Shown here: piece after piece, positions 1 to 9,300 of the stretch
Position numbering within the stretch: the first letter of the stretch is position 1
Layout of the letters: the number at the start of each line of letters is the position of its first letter
DNA from: Alphaproteobacteria bacterium
GTDB lineage: Bacteria; Pseudomonadota; Alphaproteobacteria; Micropepsales; Micropepsaceae
DNA length: 64,000 bases
Assembly (NCBI GenBank): GCA_028871345.1
Contig: JAGWNK010000005.1
Location: 1 to 64,000 of the forward strand
Reading direction: 5' to 3'
Position numbers and translations under genes: made by a program
The notes under the pieces: generated by a model
What the model was told of the DNA's origin: nothing
Database searches by the model: none
Seen by the model: the letters and a program-made list of their open reading frames with translations, nothing else

Positions 1-219
1 ATCTCACGGGTCAGACCACTCTATTCCGAAAAGCGCATCATGCTTTTCGCACGCAGAGTTGGCGTGCACCCAGGCCTTGTCGTTGGCCAACTGCACCGTC
101 GTAAAGAGATTCCATATACCCACCTCAACAGATTGATGGCGAAAGCAAGGGATGTGATCACATCATCTGCCTTGACGGATGGCTGGGGCAATGTTCCCGC
201 CATTCCGAGTGGAGCGTGA
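1..219 (+). CDS. ImmA/IrrE-type metallopeptidase family protein, C-terminal end (partial)
   Basis: The frame is open from base 1 and stops with TGA at 217-219, leaving the last 72 residues. It reads ...LFARRVGVHPGLVVGQLHRR and then a PYTHLNRL-like stretch. This 'hydrophobic FA..(G)(V/I)..P.(I/L)VVG.LQ....(I)PY.HLN' pattern is typical of the C-terminal tail of ImmA/IrrE-like proteins and of HigA-type antitoxins carrying that domain. The HExxH catalytic region and any N-terminal helix-turn-helix domain lie outside the window, so activity cannot be judged. Only one base separates its stop from the next ATG, so the two genes are probably co-transcribed. Confidence 0.6.
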   Translation: MSRVRPLYSEKRIMLFARRVGVHPGLVVGQLHRRKEIPYTHLNRLMAKARDVITSSALTDGWGNVPAIPSGA

Positions 220-220
220 A

Positions 221-685
221 ATGGCGACCTTTAACGAGCAGCTTGTCAAAATTGTAGAAGATTATCGGGCTGCAGGGATGCCGTGGCCTGCGTCCAAGAC
301 GGAGCTTGGGGAATGGGCCGTAGCGAATGACCGCTACCAACTGACACGAGGTATGGCGGTCGCCCAAGCCGCTGAACGCATTGGACGCGCTATGGGGTTA
401 GAGCATGTGCGCGACAACAAGGGACGCAGTGTCAGAAAATACTATGCGGCGAGGCTACGTGAGAATGGCCAACTTGTGATGAAGTGGGACGATTGGAATG
501 CCCCACGACCATTCATGGAAGTGGCCGCAGCCAATCGGCGTAACCAGATTCTGGGGGAGTGTAAGCAACTGAAAACGGACATGGACAGCTATAGCGAACG
601 CCTTTGCCCCGAGCAGCCAATTCAGATTGACTTCAATTTCAATGTCGATCTTGAGGAATTGGAACAACTTGACGACGTGGGCTAG
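221..685 (+). CDS. hypothetical protein, 154 aa
   Basis: I do not recognise this protein. The ATG at 221 is preceded by GGAG at 211-214 and follows the upstream stop by one base; an in-frame ATG at 179 would overlap the upstream gene. The product is soluble, rich in charged residues and aromatic in places (KWDDWNAPRPF near residue 105), and ends in an acidic tail (DLEELEQLDD). There is no signal peptide or membrane segment. Codon use is visibly less GC-biased than in genes beyond 1.6 kb, which suggests an acquired segment. A toxin-antitoxin or phage-related role is possible but not shown. Confidence 0.6.
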   Translation: MATFNEQLVKIVEDYRAAGMPWPASKTELGEWAVANDRYQLTRGMAVAQAAERIGRAMGLEHVRDNKGRSVRKYYAARLRENGQLVMKWDDWNAPRPFMEVAAANRRNQILGECKQLKTDMDSYSERLCPEQPIQIDFNFNVDLEELEQLDDVG

Positions 686-923
686 GACGACTTCTTCCAT
701 CTCGCCGTGGCTGCGACTTTTGCAATTTCCGCACGCTGCGCATGCGTCAATTTTGCGGCCCTAGATGGGCCGCCCTTCTTGCCGCCAGCCTTGCCACGTT
801 TGACTGCTGCGGCTGATTTTCGTTAACCCGTTCTTCCACTTGCCCTCTAGCAATCCGCATGACGTGAACGGCGTTACCGATCACGTCTGCTGGGCGCTTC
901 TCTCCGCGAGGGCCTTTAGGCAT
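682..923 (-). pseudogene. small conserved basic protein, frameshifted
   Basis: Two minus-strand frames together make one recognisable protein. The ATG at 921-923 reads MPKGPRGEKRPADVIGNAVH, then VMRIARGQVEERVNE. About codon 36, near the AAAA run around 820, the family-like sequence moves to another frame: KSAAAVKRGKAGGKKGGPS followed by RAAKLTHAQRAEIAKVAATA, ending RWKKSS and TAG at 682-684. The pattern (MPKGPRGEKRPADVIG at the N-terminus; basic GGK..AAKLT..QR.EIAK.AA.ARW at the C-terminus) belongs to a small alphaproteobacterial family of unknown function, about 80 aa long. A single-base indel, real or a sequencing error, explains the split. Its start overlaps the stop of the gene at 916-1101. 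Confidence 0.55.
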
Positions 924-1101
924 CACGCCGCTCCGACCAAATTTCAGCGCCGCTTCCGTCTACGTCGATAATTCGGGCGAAGTCACAGTCATGGCGAATT
1001 AGGCCATCCCGCGCGACCTTCTTGGTTTCTTCAAAGGTGCCATTCCAGGGGGTGTCCCCAGCTTTGACCCCTTCTTTGTAATATTCTATCAAATAGGCCA
1101 T
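916..1101 (-). CDS. small conserved hypothetical protein, 61 aa
   Basis: From the ATG at 1099-1101 the product begins MAYLIEYYKEGVKAGDTPWN and ends IDVDGSGAEIWSERRDA, with TAA at 916-918. It looks like a complete member of a small family found in rhizobia and relatives, with no known function. Starting at 1242 instead would add a low-complexity Ala/Gly/Pro leader that does not look like part of the protein. Its last codons overlap the ATG of the downstream frameshifted gene by eight bases, so the two small genes form a translationally coupled pair. No membrane segment or metal-binding motif is visible. Confidence 0.6.
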   Translation of the reverse strand: MAYLIEYYKEGVKAGDTPWNGTFEETKKVARDGLIRHDCDFARIIDVDGSGAEIWSERRDA

Positions 1102-1302
1102 ATGCCAAAGATAGGGCCGCCCCACGTCATATTCTAGCCCCGTCGAGAACAGCGCAGCCGCAATCTGTAACAGTGCCGCGCCGCCGGCGAAGCCGGCAGA
1201 CGGAGCCGCGGCAGGCCCGCCGGCGGGATCAGGCCCGCGCATTGCCGCGGCACGGCGAACCCGTCGCGCCCGCCGCTGTGGGACGCTATAGGATCGACTC
1301 GC

Positions 1303-1391
1303 GGCCCCGTGGCGGAATTGGTAGACGCAACGGACTTAAAATCCGTAGTTCCGAAAGGAACGTGCCCGTTCGAGTCGGGCCGGGGCCACCA
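1303..1391 (+). tRNA. tRNA-Leu (anticodon TAA)
   Basis: The acceptor arm GGCCCCG pairs with CGGGGCC. The D arm is TGGCGGAATTGGTAGACGC, typical of leucine tRNAs. The anticodon loop CTTAAAA gives TAA, a long variable arm follows, and the T arm is CCCG-TTCGAGT-CGGG. Discriminator A and an encoded CCA end at 1391. Length is 89 nt, as expected for a class II tRNA. Confidence 0.95.
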
Positions 1392-1594
1392 GCCGAGCAT
1401 CGCAAGGTCCCTTCGCGGCGCCGCCGATGAATTTCATGGGGCGACCGAAACCGATCCCGAGGCGGCAACCTGACCGCAAGAGACATTTTCAAATCGGCGC
1501 GCCTCTCAAGCGGCGGCGGGCGTGAGGCGGCGCCTGCCCAACATTTGCCGCGGGTTTTGCGATAGGCTCTGCGGTCCAGGGAAGGGAGCAGACC

Positions 1595-2287
1595 ATGCGC
1601 ATGCTTTCGCTGCCGGCCGCCGTCGCGGCCCTGGCGGTCGCAGGAGCGGCCTTCGCCGCCGACGCGCCGCCCACCATCACCGTCACCGGCCAGGGCACCG
1701 TCCAGGCGGCGCCCGATGAGGCCAATTTCTCCACCGGCGTCGTCAGCCAGGCGCCCACCGCCGCCGCGGCGCTTGCCGCCAATTCGCGCGCCATGCGCGC
1801 CGTGTTCGATACGCTGCACCGCGTCGGCATTGCCGACAAGGACATCCAGACCTCGGACTTCGCGGTGTCGCCGCAATACCAGACGTGCAAGCCGGGCGTG
1901 GCGTGCGCCCAGCGCATCGTGGGCTATCAGGTTTCCAACAACGTCGCGGTGACGGTCGAGGATCTGACCAAGGCCGGAGGGGTGCTCGATGCGCTCGTCG
2001 CTTCGGGCTCCAACCAGGTCGGCGGCATCGGATTTTCGATCCACGATCCCAAGCCGCTGCTCGCCAAGGCGCGCGCCGAGGCGGTGGCCGATGCCGTCGA
2101 TCGCGCCACCACCATCGCCCGCGCCGCCGGCGTAGCGCTGGGGGCCATCCAGTCGATCAAGGAAGGCGGCCTCGCCGAGCCGCGCCCGCTCTATGCCATG
2201 AAGGCGGTGATGGAGAACAGCGTGCCCATCGCCGGCGGCCAAGAGACGCTGTCGGCCAGCGTCACCATCACCTGGGTGCTGAAATAA
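1595..2287 (+). CDS. SIMPL domain (DUF541) periplasmic protein
   Basis: The 230-residue product starts with a clear signal peptide (MRMLSLPAAVAALAVAGAAF, then AADA). Next comes the SIMPL/DUF541 pattern: PPTITVTGQGTVQAAPDEAN near residue 26, then repeated A..A......V...L...GI...DIQTS, a central VGYQVSNNVAVTVEDL and a C-terminal VTITWVLK. The family includes the 26-kDa periplasmic immunogenic protein of Brucella (BP26) and E. coli YggE. These are exported, oligomeric proteins linked to stress or envelope functions but with no proven enzymatic activity. GGGAGCAG lies just before the ATG. It stands alone between tRNA-Leu and the convergent peptidase gene. Confidence 0.88.
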   Translation: MRMLSLPAAVAALAVAGAAFAADAPPTITVTGQGTVQAAPDEANFSTGVVSQAPTAAAALAANSRAMRAVFDTLHRVGIADKDIQTSDFAVSPQYQTCKPGVACAQRIVGYQVSNNVAVTVEDLTKAGGVLDALVASGSNQVGGIGFSIHDPKPLLAKARAEAVADAVDRATTIARAAGVALGAIQSIKEGGLAEPRPLYAMKAVMENSVPIAGGQETLSASVTITWVLK

Positions 2288-2400
2288 CTCTCTCCCCCGG
2301 GGGAGGCTCCAACGCATTCCCTCCCCGGAAAGGGGAGGGGTGAACGCGCAGCGCGTTCGGGCAGGGGTCAGGCCACAGACCCCCACCCGCGTTGCGTCCC
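2288..2400. terminator. GC-rich hairpin cluster between convergent genes
   Basis: The gap between the convergent stops contains two stem-forming blocks: CTCCCCC/GGGGGAG near 2293 and CTCCCC-GGAA-AGGGGAG near 2321. They are followed by a GCGCAGCGCG hairpin. No long T run follows, so this may be a bidirectional attenuator or a copy of an intergenic repeat rather than a classic intrinsic terminator. Confidence 0.4.
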
Positions 2401-4275
2401 TTACTTCTGCTTCTCCAGCGCGTCGATCTCGTCCATGAGGTGGTTCATGCGCGCGATCAGCGCCTGGTAGGGCTTGGGCGTCGCCATGTCGAGCCCGGCC
2501 TTCTTGTAGAGCACATAGGGATAATCCGAGCCGCCCGCCTTCAGCATGGCGATGAAGCGGTCGCGCGTGCCCGGCTTCTTGTCCTCGATGTCGCGCGTGA
2601 AGGCCGCGGCGCCCGCCATCGATGTGGCGTACTGGTAGACGTAGAACCCGTAATAGAAGTGCGGGATGAACGCCCATTCGATGCAGTAGCCGGGATCGAT
2701 CTTGGTGACGCCCTTGTCGTCGCCGTAATAGTGCTTGAGGAGGTCGCAATAGATCTGCGTCATCTTCTTGCCCGACAGCGCCTCGCCCTTCTCCACCGCC
2801 TCGTGCAGCTTGAGCTGGAATTCGCCGAACATCGTCTGGCGGAAGAAGGTGGTGCGGATCAGCTCGAGCCCCTGGCCCAGATAGTAGAGCTTCTCGGCCT
2901 TGGTCTTGGCATGCGCCACCATGTAATCGTTGAGCAGCATCTCGTTGGAGATCGACGCCGTCTCGGCGATGAAGGTGGAGTAGTTGGAGGTCTCGTAGGG
3001 CTGCGTCTCGTCGTCGAGCAAAGTGTGCACCGCATGGCCCCATTCGTGCACGAAAGTCGACAGCGATTCGTAGTCATAGGTGTGGTTGAACAACAGATAG
3101 GGATGCACGTCGTAGGCCGCCGGGTTCATGTAGGCGCCAGAGGCCTTGCCGTCGCGGTGCAGCACGTCCATCCAGCGCCCCGAGAAGCCCTTCTTCAGCA
3201 TGGCGGTGTATTCGGGGCCGTAGACCTTGGTGACGTCGAGCGCGATCGCCTCGGATTGCGGCACGTCGAAGTGCAGCTTCTCGTTCAGCGTGAACATCGA
3301 GGGATACATGTCGTAGTAATGCAGGTCGCCCTTGATGCCGAGCAGCTTCTTGCGCAGCTTGAGGTAGCGATAGAAGGTCGGCAGTCCGGCATTGGCCTGC
3401 GCCACGAGCTGGCGGTAGACGCTCTCGGGCATGTTGTCGGCGAACAGCGCATCCGACAGCGCGTCGGGATAATGGCGCACCTTGGCGTCGAACTCCTCGC
3501 CGAGCACCTGCGAATTGAGCGAGGCGCCGAAGGTGCCTTCGTATTTCGACCAGGTGCTCCAGAAGGCGTCGAACACCGCCTTGCGGTCCTCGCGGTTGGG
3601 CGAGATGCGGTACTGGGAATAAGCCGCCTGGTCGAGCTTCTTGATCACTGTGCCGTCGCTCAGCGTGATCGAGGGGAAAGGCAGCTCGCCGTTCGACAAC
3701 TGGCTGTAGATGTTGTCGGGCTGCATCAGCACGTTCGAGGCCGAGGCCATGACGCTTTCGGCTTCCGCGCCGAGCGTGTGCGGCGCCCCGCGCAGGATGT
3801 TCTCCAGCATGAAGCCGAAGCGCTTCTTGAGATCGGGCGACTGCGCTTCGAAGGCCTTCACCTTCTCGGCGCCCACCGCCAGCACTTCGGGCGTCAGCCA
3901 CGAGGTCTTCTCGGCCACGGTCGAGGCCAGGTCCTGCGCCAGCTGGCGGCGTTCCTGGTTGGGCGCCACACGCACGTCTTCGTCGCCCTTGAGGGTGGCG
4001 TAGGCGCCGAGGCGGTCGGTCTCCTTGCGCACGGCGCTGATGGCATCGAGCGCCGCCAGCATGTCCTGGGCGCTCTTGCCCAGCGTGCCCTTGTAGCTTT
4101 CCAGCTTGGCGGCGGCGGCGGCGGTCTTGTCCTTCGCCGCGGTCCAGGCCTCCGGCGAGGCATAAAGATCGCCCAGATTCCATTCATAGGCGGCCGGGAC
4201 CGGCGCTTCGGCCGCACCCGCGGCAACCAGCAGCGGCAGCACGGCGACCGCCGCCGTCCATACGAATCTCTTCAT
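2401..4275 (-). CDS. pepF: M3-family oligoendopeptidase F, exported
   Basis: A 624-residue zinc metallopeptidase that hydrolyses short peptides. The M3 zinc motif HEWGH is at residues 410-414 (FVHEWGHAVHTLLDD). The downstream glutamate ligand lies in the helix TFIAETASISNEMLL. The N-terminal half is the helical oligoendopeptidase F lobe (LGDLYASPEAW... through the peptidase M3 domain). The chosen ATG at 4273-4275 follows AAAGGGGGC and gives a signal peptide (MKRFVWTAAVAVLPLLVAAG), so the enzyme probably acts in the periplasm, unlike the cytosolic PepF of Gram-positive bacteria. Length fits the family. It is divergent from the thioredoxin-like gene and stands alone. Confidence 0.9.
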   Translation of the reverse strand: MKRFVWTAAVAVLPLLVAAGAAEAPVPAAYEWNLGDLYASPEAWTAAKDKTAAAAAKLESYKGTLGKSAQDMLAALDAISAVRKETDRLGAYATLKGDEDVRVAPNQERRQLAQDLASTVAEKTSWLTPEVLAVGAEKVKAFEAQSPDLKKRFGFMLENILRGAPHTLGAEAESVMASASNVLMQPDNIYSQLSNGELPFPSITLSDGTVIKKLDQAAYSQYRISPNREDRKAVFDAFWSTWSKYEGTFGASLNSQVLGEEFDAKVRHYPDALSDALFADNMPESVYRQLVAQANAGLPTFYRYLKLRKKLLGIKGDLHYYDMYPSMFTLNEKLHFDVPQSEAIALDVTKVYGPEYTAMLKKGFSGRWMDVLHRDGKASGAYMNPAAYDVHPYLLFNHTYDYESLSTFVHEWGHAVHTLLDDETQPYETSNYSTFIAETASISNEMLLNDYMVAHAKTKAEKLYYLGQGLELIRTTFFRQTMFGEFQLKLHEAVEKGEALSGKKMTQIYCDLLKHYYGDDKGVTKIDPGYCIEWAFIPHFYYGFYVYQYATSMAGAAAFTRDIEDKKPGTRDRFIAMLKAGGSDYPYVLYKKAGLDMATPKPYQALIARMNHLMDEIDALEKQK

Positions 4276-4377
4276 GCTTGCCCCCTTTGCAATGGCGGCG
4301 CACCTTACGCCGGTGGACAGGGCCGCGGCATTCACTTTTTTGCGGGTGCGCCCCGGCAGATGGGGATGGGACAGATC

Positions 4378-4881
4378 ATGAAGGCGGGATGGCTCGTTCT
4401 GGCAATGTTCATCGCACCGGCCTGGGCCTTGCCCGCGCCGGCCCTGTCGATCAGCGACCTGAAGGCCCTGCCGGTGGTCGAGCGTACGCCCTATGACGAG
4501 GCGGCCAACGCCAAGGCCGACGTCGATGCGGCCTTCGCCCGCGCCAGGAAGAGCCACAAGCGCGTGCTGATCGACATGGGCGGCAACTGGTGCGGCGACT
4601 GCATCGTACTCGCCAATTTGATGCAACTGCCCGAAATGAAGCGCTTCCTGGCGGCGCATTTCGAGATCGTGACCGTCGATGTCGGCCGCTTCGACAAGAA
4701 CCTCGACATCCCGGCGCGCTTCGGCGTGGCGGACAAGCTGAAGAGCGGCGGCGTGCCGTCGATCATCATCGCCGAGCCCGATGGCAAGATGGTCAACAAG
4801 ACCGACCTGTCGGCCCTGGAGGACGCCCGCCACATGTCGCCGCAGGCCATCGCCGCCTGGCTGGCGCAGTGGGCGAAGTAG
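4378..4881 (+). CDS. thioredoxin-family periplasmic protein
   Basis: The 167-residue product has a signal peptide (MKAGWLVLAMFIAPAWALPA) and a thioredoxin fold. The redox motif WCGDC lies near residue 72 in DMGGNWCGDCIVL, and the cis-proline segment GGVPSIII near residue 125. CxxC with Gly-Asp between the cysteines is seen in DUF255/thioredoxin-7-like proteins rather than in TrxA (CGPC). It is probably an exported thiol-disulfide protein; its partner is unknown. In-frame ATGs at 4360 and 4366 are possible alternative starts, but the start at 4378 gives the best signal peptide. Confidence 0.8.
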   Translation: MKAGWLVLAMFIAPAWALPAPALSISDLKALPVVERTPYDEAANAKADVDAAFARARKSHKRVLIDMGGNWCGDCIVLANLMQLPEMKRFLAAHFEIVTVDVGRFDKNLDIPARFGVADKLKSGGVPSIIIAEPDGKMVNKTDLSALEDARHMSPQAIAAWLAQWAK

Positions 4882-4912
4882 GACCGCCATTTGCCGAGTG
4901 GCGCGCCCGCAT

Positions 4913-5599
4913 CTACGGCGTGCAGTCGATGCCCGTGCCGTCACGACGCGCCGTGCATTGGCGCGCGCTCACCGACCGATACAGCATGAAGGCGCCCGGC
5001 TGGCCGCCGAGCCGGTAATAGCAGGTCAGAATCGAGCCGCTGAAATGCGGCGGATTGGACGCATCGAGATCGGCCTGGAATTCGCCGTCGTTGGCGCTCC
5101 AACCGGCGACCGGCTGGCTCAGGGACAATCGGACCGTGACCTGCGCGGGACAGACGTAGGAGGTCACGGGCGATGCCGCCGGCGGCGTTGCGGACGCTGC
5201 GTTCGCGACATTGGCGGGCGGCGGGGCGGCCGGCGGCGGAGCCTCCGGTGCGCTGGGCGCCGCGCCGTTGCTCGATTGGGTCGCGCTCCAATGAAATTCA
5301 TGCTTGCGCCAATGCTTGTAGTCTTCGCGGTCGCGCCAGCGCAGCCACTCGTTGCGGTCGCGGAAGATGAAGTCGCCGTCGATATAGGCGTTGACGCCCC
5401 AGCTGCCCTGGAACTCGACGAGGCAGCGCGCGGGGGCCGGCAAGTGGCGCACGAGATAGTACCGGCACGGACGATTGTAATCGTAGTCGCCGCTCGGGGC
5501 CGCATCGCCCGACGCAGCCTCGCTTTGCGCCAAGGCGGGCGGCACGACCACCGCCGCCAGCATCACAACCGCATGGAACACGCGCTTCAGCGATGGCAT
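4913..5599 (-). CDS. exported hypothetical protein, 228 aa
   Basis: I do not recognise the family. The ATG at 5597-5599 follows AGGGGGAATCG and starts a signal peptide (MPSLKRVFHAVVMLAAVVVP...LAQS). An aromatic, Arg- and Asp-rich N-terminal module (YDYNRPCRYYLVRHLPAPAR, then EFQGSWGVNAYIDGDFIFRD) is followed by a WLRWRDREDYKHWR helix. A Pro/Ala linker (about residues 110-145) leads to a second module with four cysteines (YVCPAQ..., LTCYYRL, ARQCTA, DCTP). The Cys spacing suggests disulfides in the periplasm or outside the cell. It converges with the thioredoxin-like gene, and a shared redox role is only a guess. Confidence 0.7.
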   Translation of the reverse strand: MPSLKRVFHAVVMLAAVVVPPALAQSEAASGDAAPSGDYDYNRPCRYYLVRHLPAPARCLVEFQGSWGVNAYIDGDFIFRDRNEWLRWRDREDYKHWRKHEFHWSATQSSNGAAPSAPEAPPPAAPPPANVANAASATPPAASPVTSYVCPAQVTVRLSLSQPVAGWSANDGEFQADLDASNPPHFSGSILTCYYRLGGQPGAFMLYRSVSARQCTARRDGTGIDCTP

Positions 5600-5909
5600 C
5601 GATTCCCCCTCGAACGCATTGCCAATTGATATTTTTACGAGCCTGCCGCCACGGTGTCGCCGGACGCGCCGATGAATACGAATGCAGGCGGGCGCGGTTG
5701 CGCCTGCGAACAGGACACGGCCGGCGTGCATCCGGCGGATATCCGGGAGGATTCGGCGACGGCGGGCGCGCCACACATCCGGATCGGACAGCTTGTCGCG
5801 GAATACCGGCGAGACGCCGCATCGATCCCCCGGCCATCCCGCGGGGCATGCCCGGAAGCCGGAAGCCGCCGTGCTAAAGTCAAATCGGACCCTGCGGAGA
5901 AGCTGGACC

Positions 5910-6197
5910 ATGAACGAGACCGAACTCGCCTGCCGGAAGGGGAGCAACGCCCGCTTCGTGCGCCTGATCCGCCAGGACGACGGCACGATCAGGATGGAGA
6001 CGCAGGACCTCGGCGGCGCGGCGATCGCCGGCGAGGACGAATACGAATTCTGGGTCACCGTCGCCCCCGACGAGCTTGCCACGCTCGCCTTCGAACTCCT
6101 GCGCGAACGGTTTGCCGGCCGGCTGGACGCGGTCGACGCCTTCCGGGATTGGTGCAAGGCGCACGCCATCGCGCACAAGTTCGACAACTGGATCTGA
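5910..6197 (+). CDS. hypothetical protein, 95 aa
   Basis: Small soluble acidic protein starting MNETELACRKGSNARFVRLI and ending HAIAHKFDNWI. GGAG at 5896-5899 precedes the ATG. It has a compact alpha/beta look with a WVTVAPDELATLAFELLRER helix near residue 50, and no signal peptide or membrane segment. I do not recognise the family. It stands alone and converges with the large beta-propeller gene across the palindrome at 6265-6341. Confidence 0.65.
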   Translation: MNETELACRKGSNARFVRLIRQDDGTIRMETQDLGGAAIAGEDEYEFWVTVAPDELATLAFELLRERFAGRLDAVDAFRDWCKAHAIAHKFDNWI

Positions 6198-6264
6198 AGC
6201 TCGCCCGCGCGCCATCACGGCGGGCGTACCGCCCGCGTCGGATTTTCTCCTTCGGGCGCGTTCC

Positions 6265-6341
6265 CTAGTGTCGTGGCTCCAACGTTCGCCGCATCGCCGA
6301 TATCAGCCGCTCGGCGAACTTTGGAACCAAGACGACACTAG
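6265..6341. repeat. 77-bp imperfect palindrome, possible miniature element or terminator
   Basis: The left arm begins CTAGTGTCGTGGCTCCAACG at 6265 and the right arm ends ACGACACTAG at 6341. The first ten bases of the arms are perfect complements. After a three-base gap the TTCCAA/CTCCAA and GTTCGCCG parts also match. The loop contains GATATC. The right end covers the stop codon (6338-6340) of the convergent beta-propeller gene. It could terminate both genes or be a small mobile palindrome. Confidence 0.5.
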
Positions 6342-9300
6342 CGCCGCTTCAGCAGCGCCTCGGCGCGGGCCTTGAGCGCCTGCCAGGCCGTCAGCTGCGC
6401 CTGAAGCTGCGCGTGCAGGTCGGCATAGGTCTTGGTCTCCTGCACCGTCGGCGCGGTATCGGCATCCTCGAGCTGGGCGGAGAAGGCATAGATCTGCTCG
6501 TTCAACATGTCGGGGAATCCGAGATTGGCCTCGGACCCCTTGGCGTTGACCTGCATCAGCCGGCCTTCGATGCGCGCGGCTTCGGCGGCCACAGCGCCCT
6601 CCTCTGTCGTGCCGCCGGGCTTCTTCTCCAGCGCGGCCTTGACGGCGCGGATGTCGTTCACCGCGCGGTCGAGCGCGTCCTGGTCATGATAGGCCTGCAT
6701 CGCCAGGGCGAATTTCTGCTCGAGGCCGCTCATCGGGCCTTTCACCCGCGGATCGCGTTCGATGAGGAGCCGTGCCGTGCGCGATTTTCCGCGATAGGTG
6801 AGCTTCACCGTGTAGGTGCCCGGCAGGACGAGCGGCCCACGCGGCGGCTCGCCTTCGTAGAAGGCGCCAGGAATCTCCACCGGATCGTCGTAGCGCAGAT
6901 TCCACACGAAGCGGTTCATGCCTGCTTTGGCCGGCAAGGTGTTGTCGACCTTCACCTGGTCGGGCCATTCGGGCGGCTGCTCCGCCTTCGTCGGCTTGGC
7001 GCTGGTGAGATGGCGCACCAGTTTGCCGCGGACATCGAGGACGTCGATCGTCAGGTCGCCTTTCGGCTTGGTCGCGAAATAATAGTCGATCAGCGCGCCG
7101 GCCGGCGGGTTCTTGCCATAGGGGCCGCGCGTATCGACGCTGTCGGGATAATACTGGCGGTACGCGGTCTGCGGCGCATAGAGGAAGTCGCCCTTGGCCG
7201 CCCTGGCCGCCGCCATCTGGCGCAGCGGCGTGACGTCGTCGAGAATCCAGAACGAGCGGCCATGCGTGGCGACCACCAGGTCGTCGCCCTTGACGACGAG
7301 ATCGTGCACGGGGGAGCGCGGCAGGTTGAGCTGCAGGCCCTGCCAATGCGCACCGTCGTCGAAGGAGACGAACACGCCGGTCTCGGTGGCGGCATAAAGC
7401 AGTCCGCGCTTCACAGGGTCCTCGCGGACGGCATGAACGAAGGCGCCGTCCGGCAGCCCCGCATCGATGCGCGTCCAGCTCTTGCCGCCGTCGGTCGTGC
7501 GGAAGGCATACGGGCGGATGTCGTCGAGCTTGTGGCGGTCGACGGCCACATAGGCGGTGGCGGCCGAGAAATGCGACGGCTCGATCATGCTGATCGTGCT
7601 CCAGGCCGGCAGGTCGCGCGGCGTGACGTCCTTCCAGCTCGCGCCGTCGTCGGCGGTGAGGTGGATCAGGCCGTCGTCGCTGCCCGCCCACAGCATGCCC
7701 TTCTTCAAGGGCGATTCCGCCAGCGCGAAGATGGTGTCGTAATACTCCACGCTGGTGATGTCCTTGGTGAGCGGCCCGCCCGAGGCGGTCTGCTTGGACT
7801 TGTCGTTGCGCGTGAGATCGCCGCTGACGGGCGTCCAGCTGTTGCCGTCGTCGGTCGACTTGAAGACGCGTTCCATGCCGACATAGAGCGTGTTGGGATC
7901 CTGCGGCGACATGATCATCGGCGAGGTCCAGTTGAAGCGGTGCTCGAGGTCTGAGGCGGGATGGCCGGCGGCCTCCAGCGGCCACACCGAGATGGCGCGG
8001 GTCTGATTGGCATGCCGGTCGAAGCGGCCCACCACGTTCTCCGACGTCGCATAGACGATGTCGGGATCGCGCGGGTCGGGAATCACGAAGCCGCACTCGC
8101 CGCCGAAGACGTCGTACCAGTCGTGCGCGGTGATCGTGCCCTCGTAGCCGCTGCTGGCCACCGCGACGCTCGAATTGTCCTGCTGGGCGCCGTAGACGTA
8201 ATAGGGGAAGCGGTTGTCGACCGCGACGTGATAGAACTGCGCCGTGGGCTGGTTGTCCTGGCTCGACCAGGTCTTGCCGCCGTCGACGGAGATCGAGGCG
8301 CCGCCGTCGCTGCCCTCGATGATGCGGTCGGGATCGGTGGGATCGATCCACAGCCCGTGATGGTCGCCGTGCCGGGCGGGAAGAAGCTCGAAGGTCTTGC
8401 CGCCGTCGGCCGAGCGGAACAGGCCCGTGTTCTCGGCGTAGACGACATCGGCGTTCCTGGGATCGGCAAGGACGGTCGAGAAGTACCAGGCGCGCTGGCG
8501 CAGCCGGCCGTCGTCGTTGACGCGCGTCCAATGCGCGCCCGCATCGTCGGAACGGTAGAGGCCGCCCTCTTCGGCTTCGATCATCGCGTAGATGCGCCTG
8601 GAATCCGCACCCGAGACCGAGACCTCGATCTTGCCGAGGATGCCGGCCGGCAGGCCGTTGCCGGAAAGCTGCGTCCAGGTCGCTCCGCCGTCGGTCGAGC
8701 GGTAGAGGCCGCTGCCGGGGCCGCCGCTCGAGAAATTCCACGGCTGGCGGCGCGCCTGCCACAGCGAGGCATAGACGATCTGCGAATTGTGGGGATCGAA
8801 GGTGACATCGATGGCGCCGGTGTCGTCGTCCTTGAACAGCACCTTGTTCCAGGTCCTGCCGCCGTCGGTGGTGCGGAAGACGCCGCGCTCGGCGTTCGGC
8901 CCGAAGGCATGGCCGAGGGCCGCGACCAGGACGATGTCGGGATTGTTGGGGTCGACGATCAGCGCGCCGATCTGGCGGGTGTCCTTCAGTCCGACGAAGG
9001 ACCAGGTCTTTCCCGCATCGACCGACTTGTAGACGCCGTCGCCATAGGTGATGTCGCCGCGCGGCGCGGCTTCGCCGGTGCCGACATAGATGACGTCATG
9101 GTTGGACGGCGCCACCGCGATGGCGCCGACCGAGGCGATGGGCGTCTTGTCGGTGAGAGGCTGCCAGCTGGCTCCGCCGTCGGTCGTCTTCCACACGCCT
9201 CCGGCCACCGCGCCGAAATAGAACGTGTACGGATCACCGGGAATGCCGGTGACCGCCAGGGCGCGCCCGCCCCGGAAGGGGCCGATGTCGCGCCATTGCA

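Noticed and set aside
1303-1391. tRNA-Leu as the attachment site of an island covering 1-1100
   Set aside because: The accessory genes lie on the 5' side of the tRNA, no integrase is seen and no copy of the tRNA 3' end is found nearby.
2392-4881. An 829-codon plus-strand frame opposite the oligoendopeptidase gene
   Set aside because: It is a high-GC mirror frame of the peptidase gene; only its last 167 codons, the thioredoxin-like gene, have a family-like sequence.
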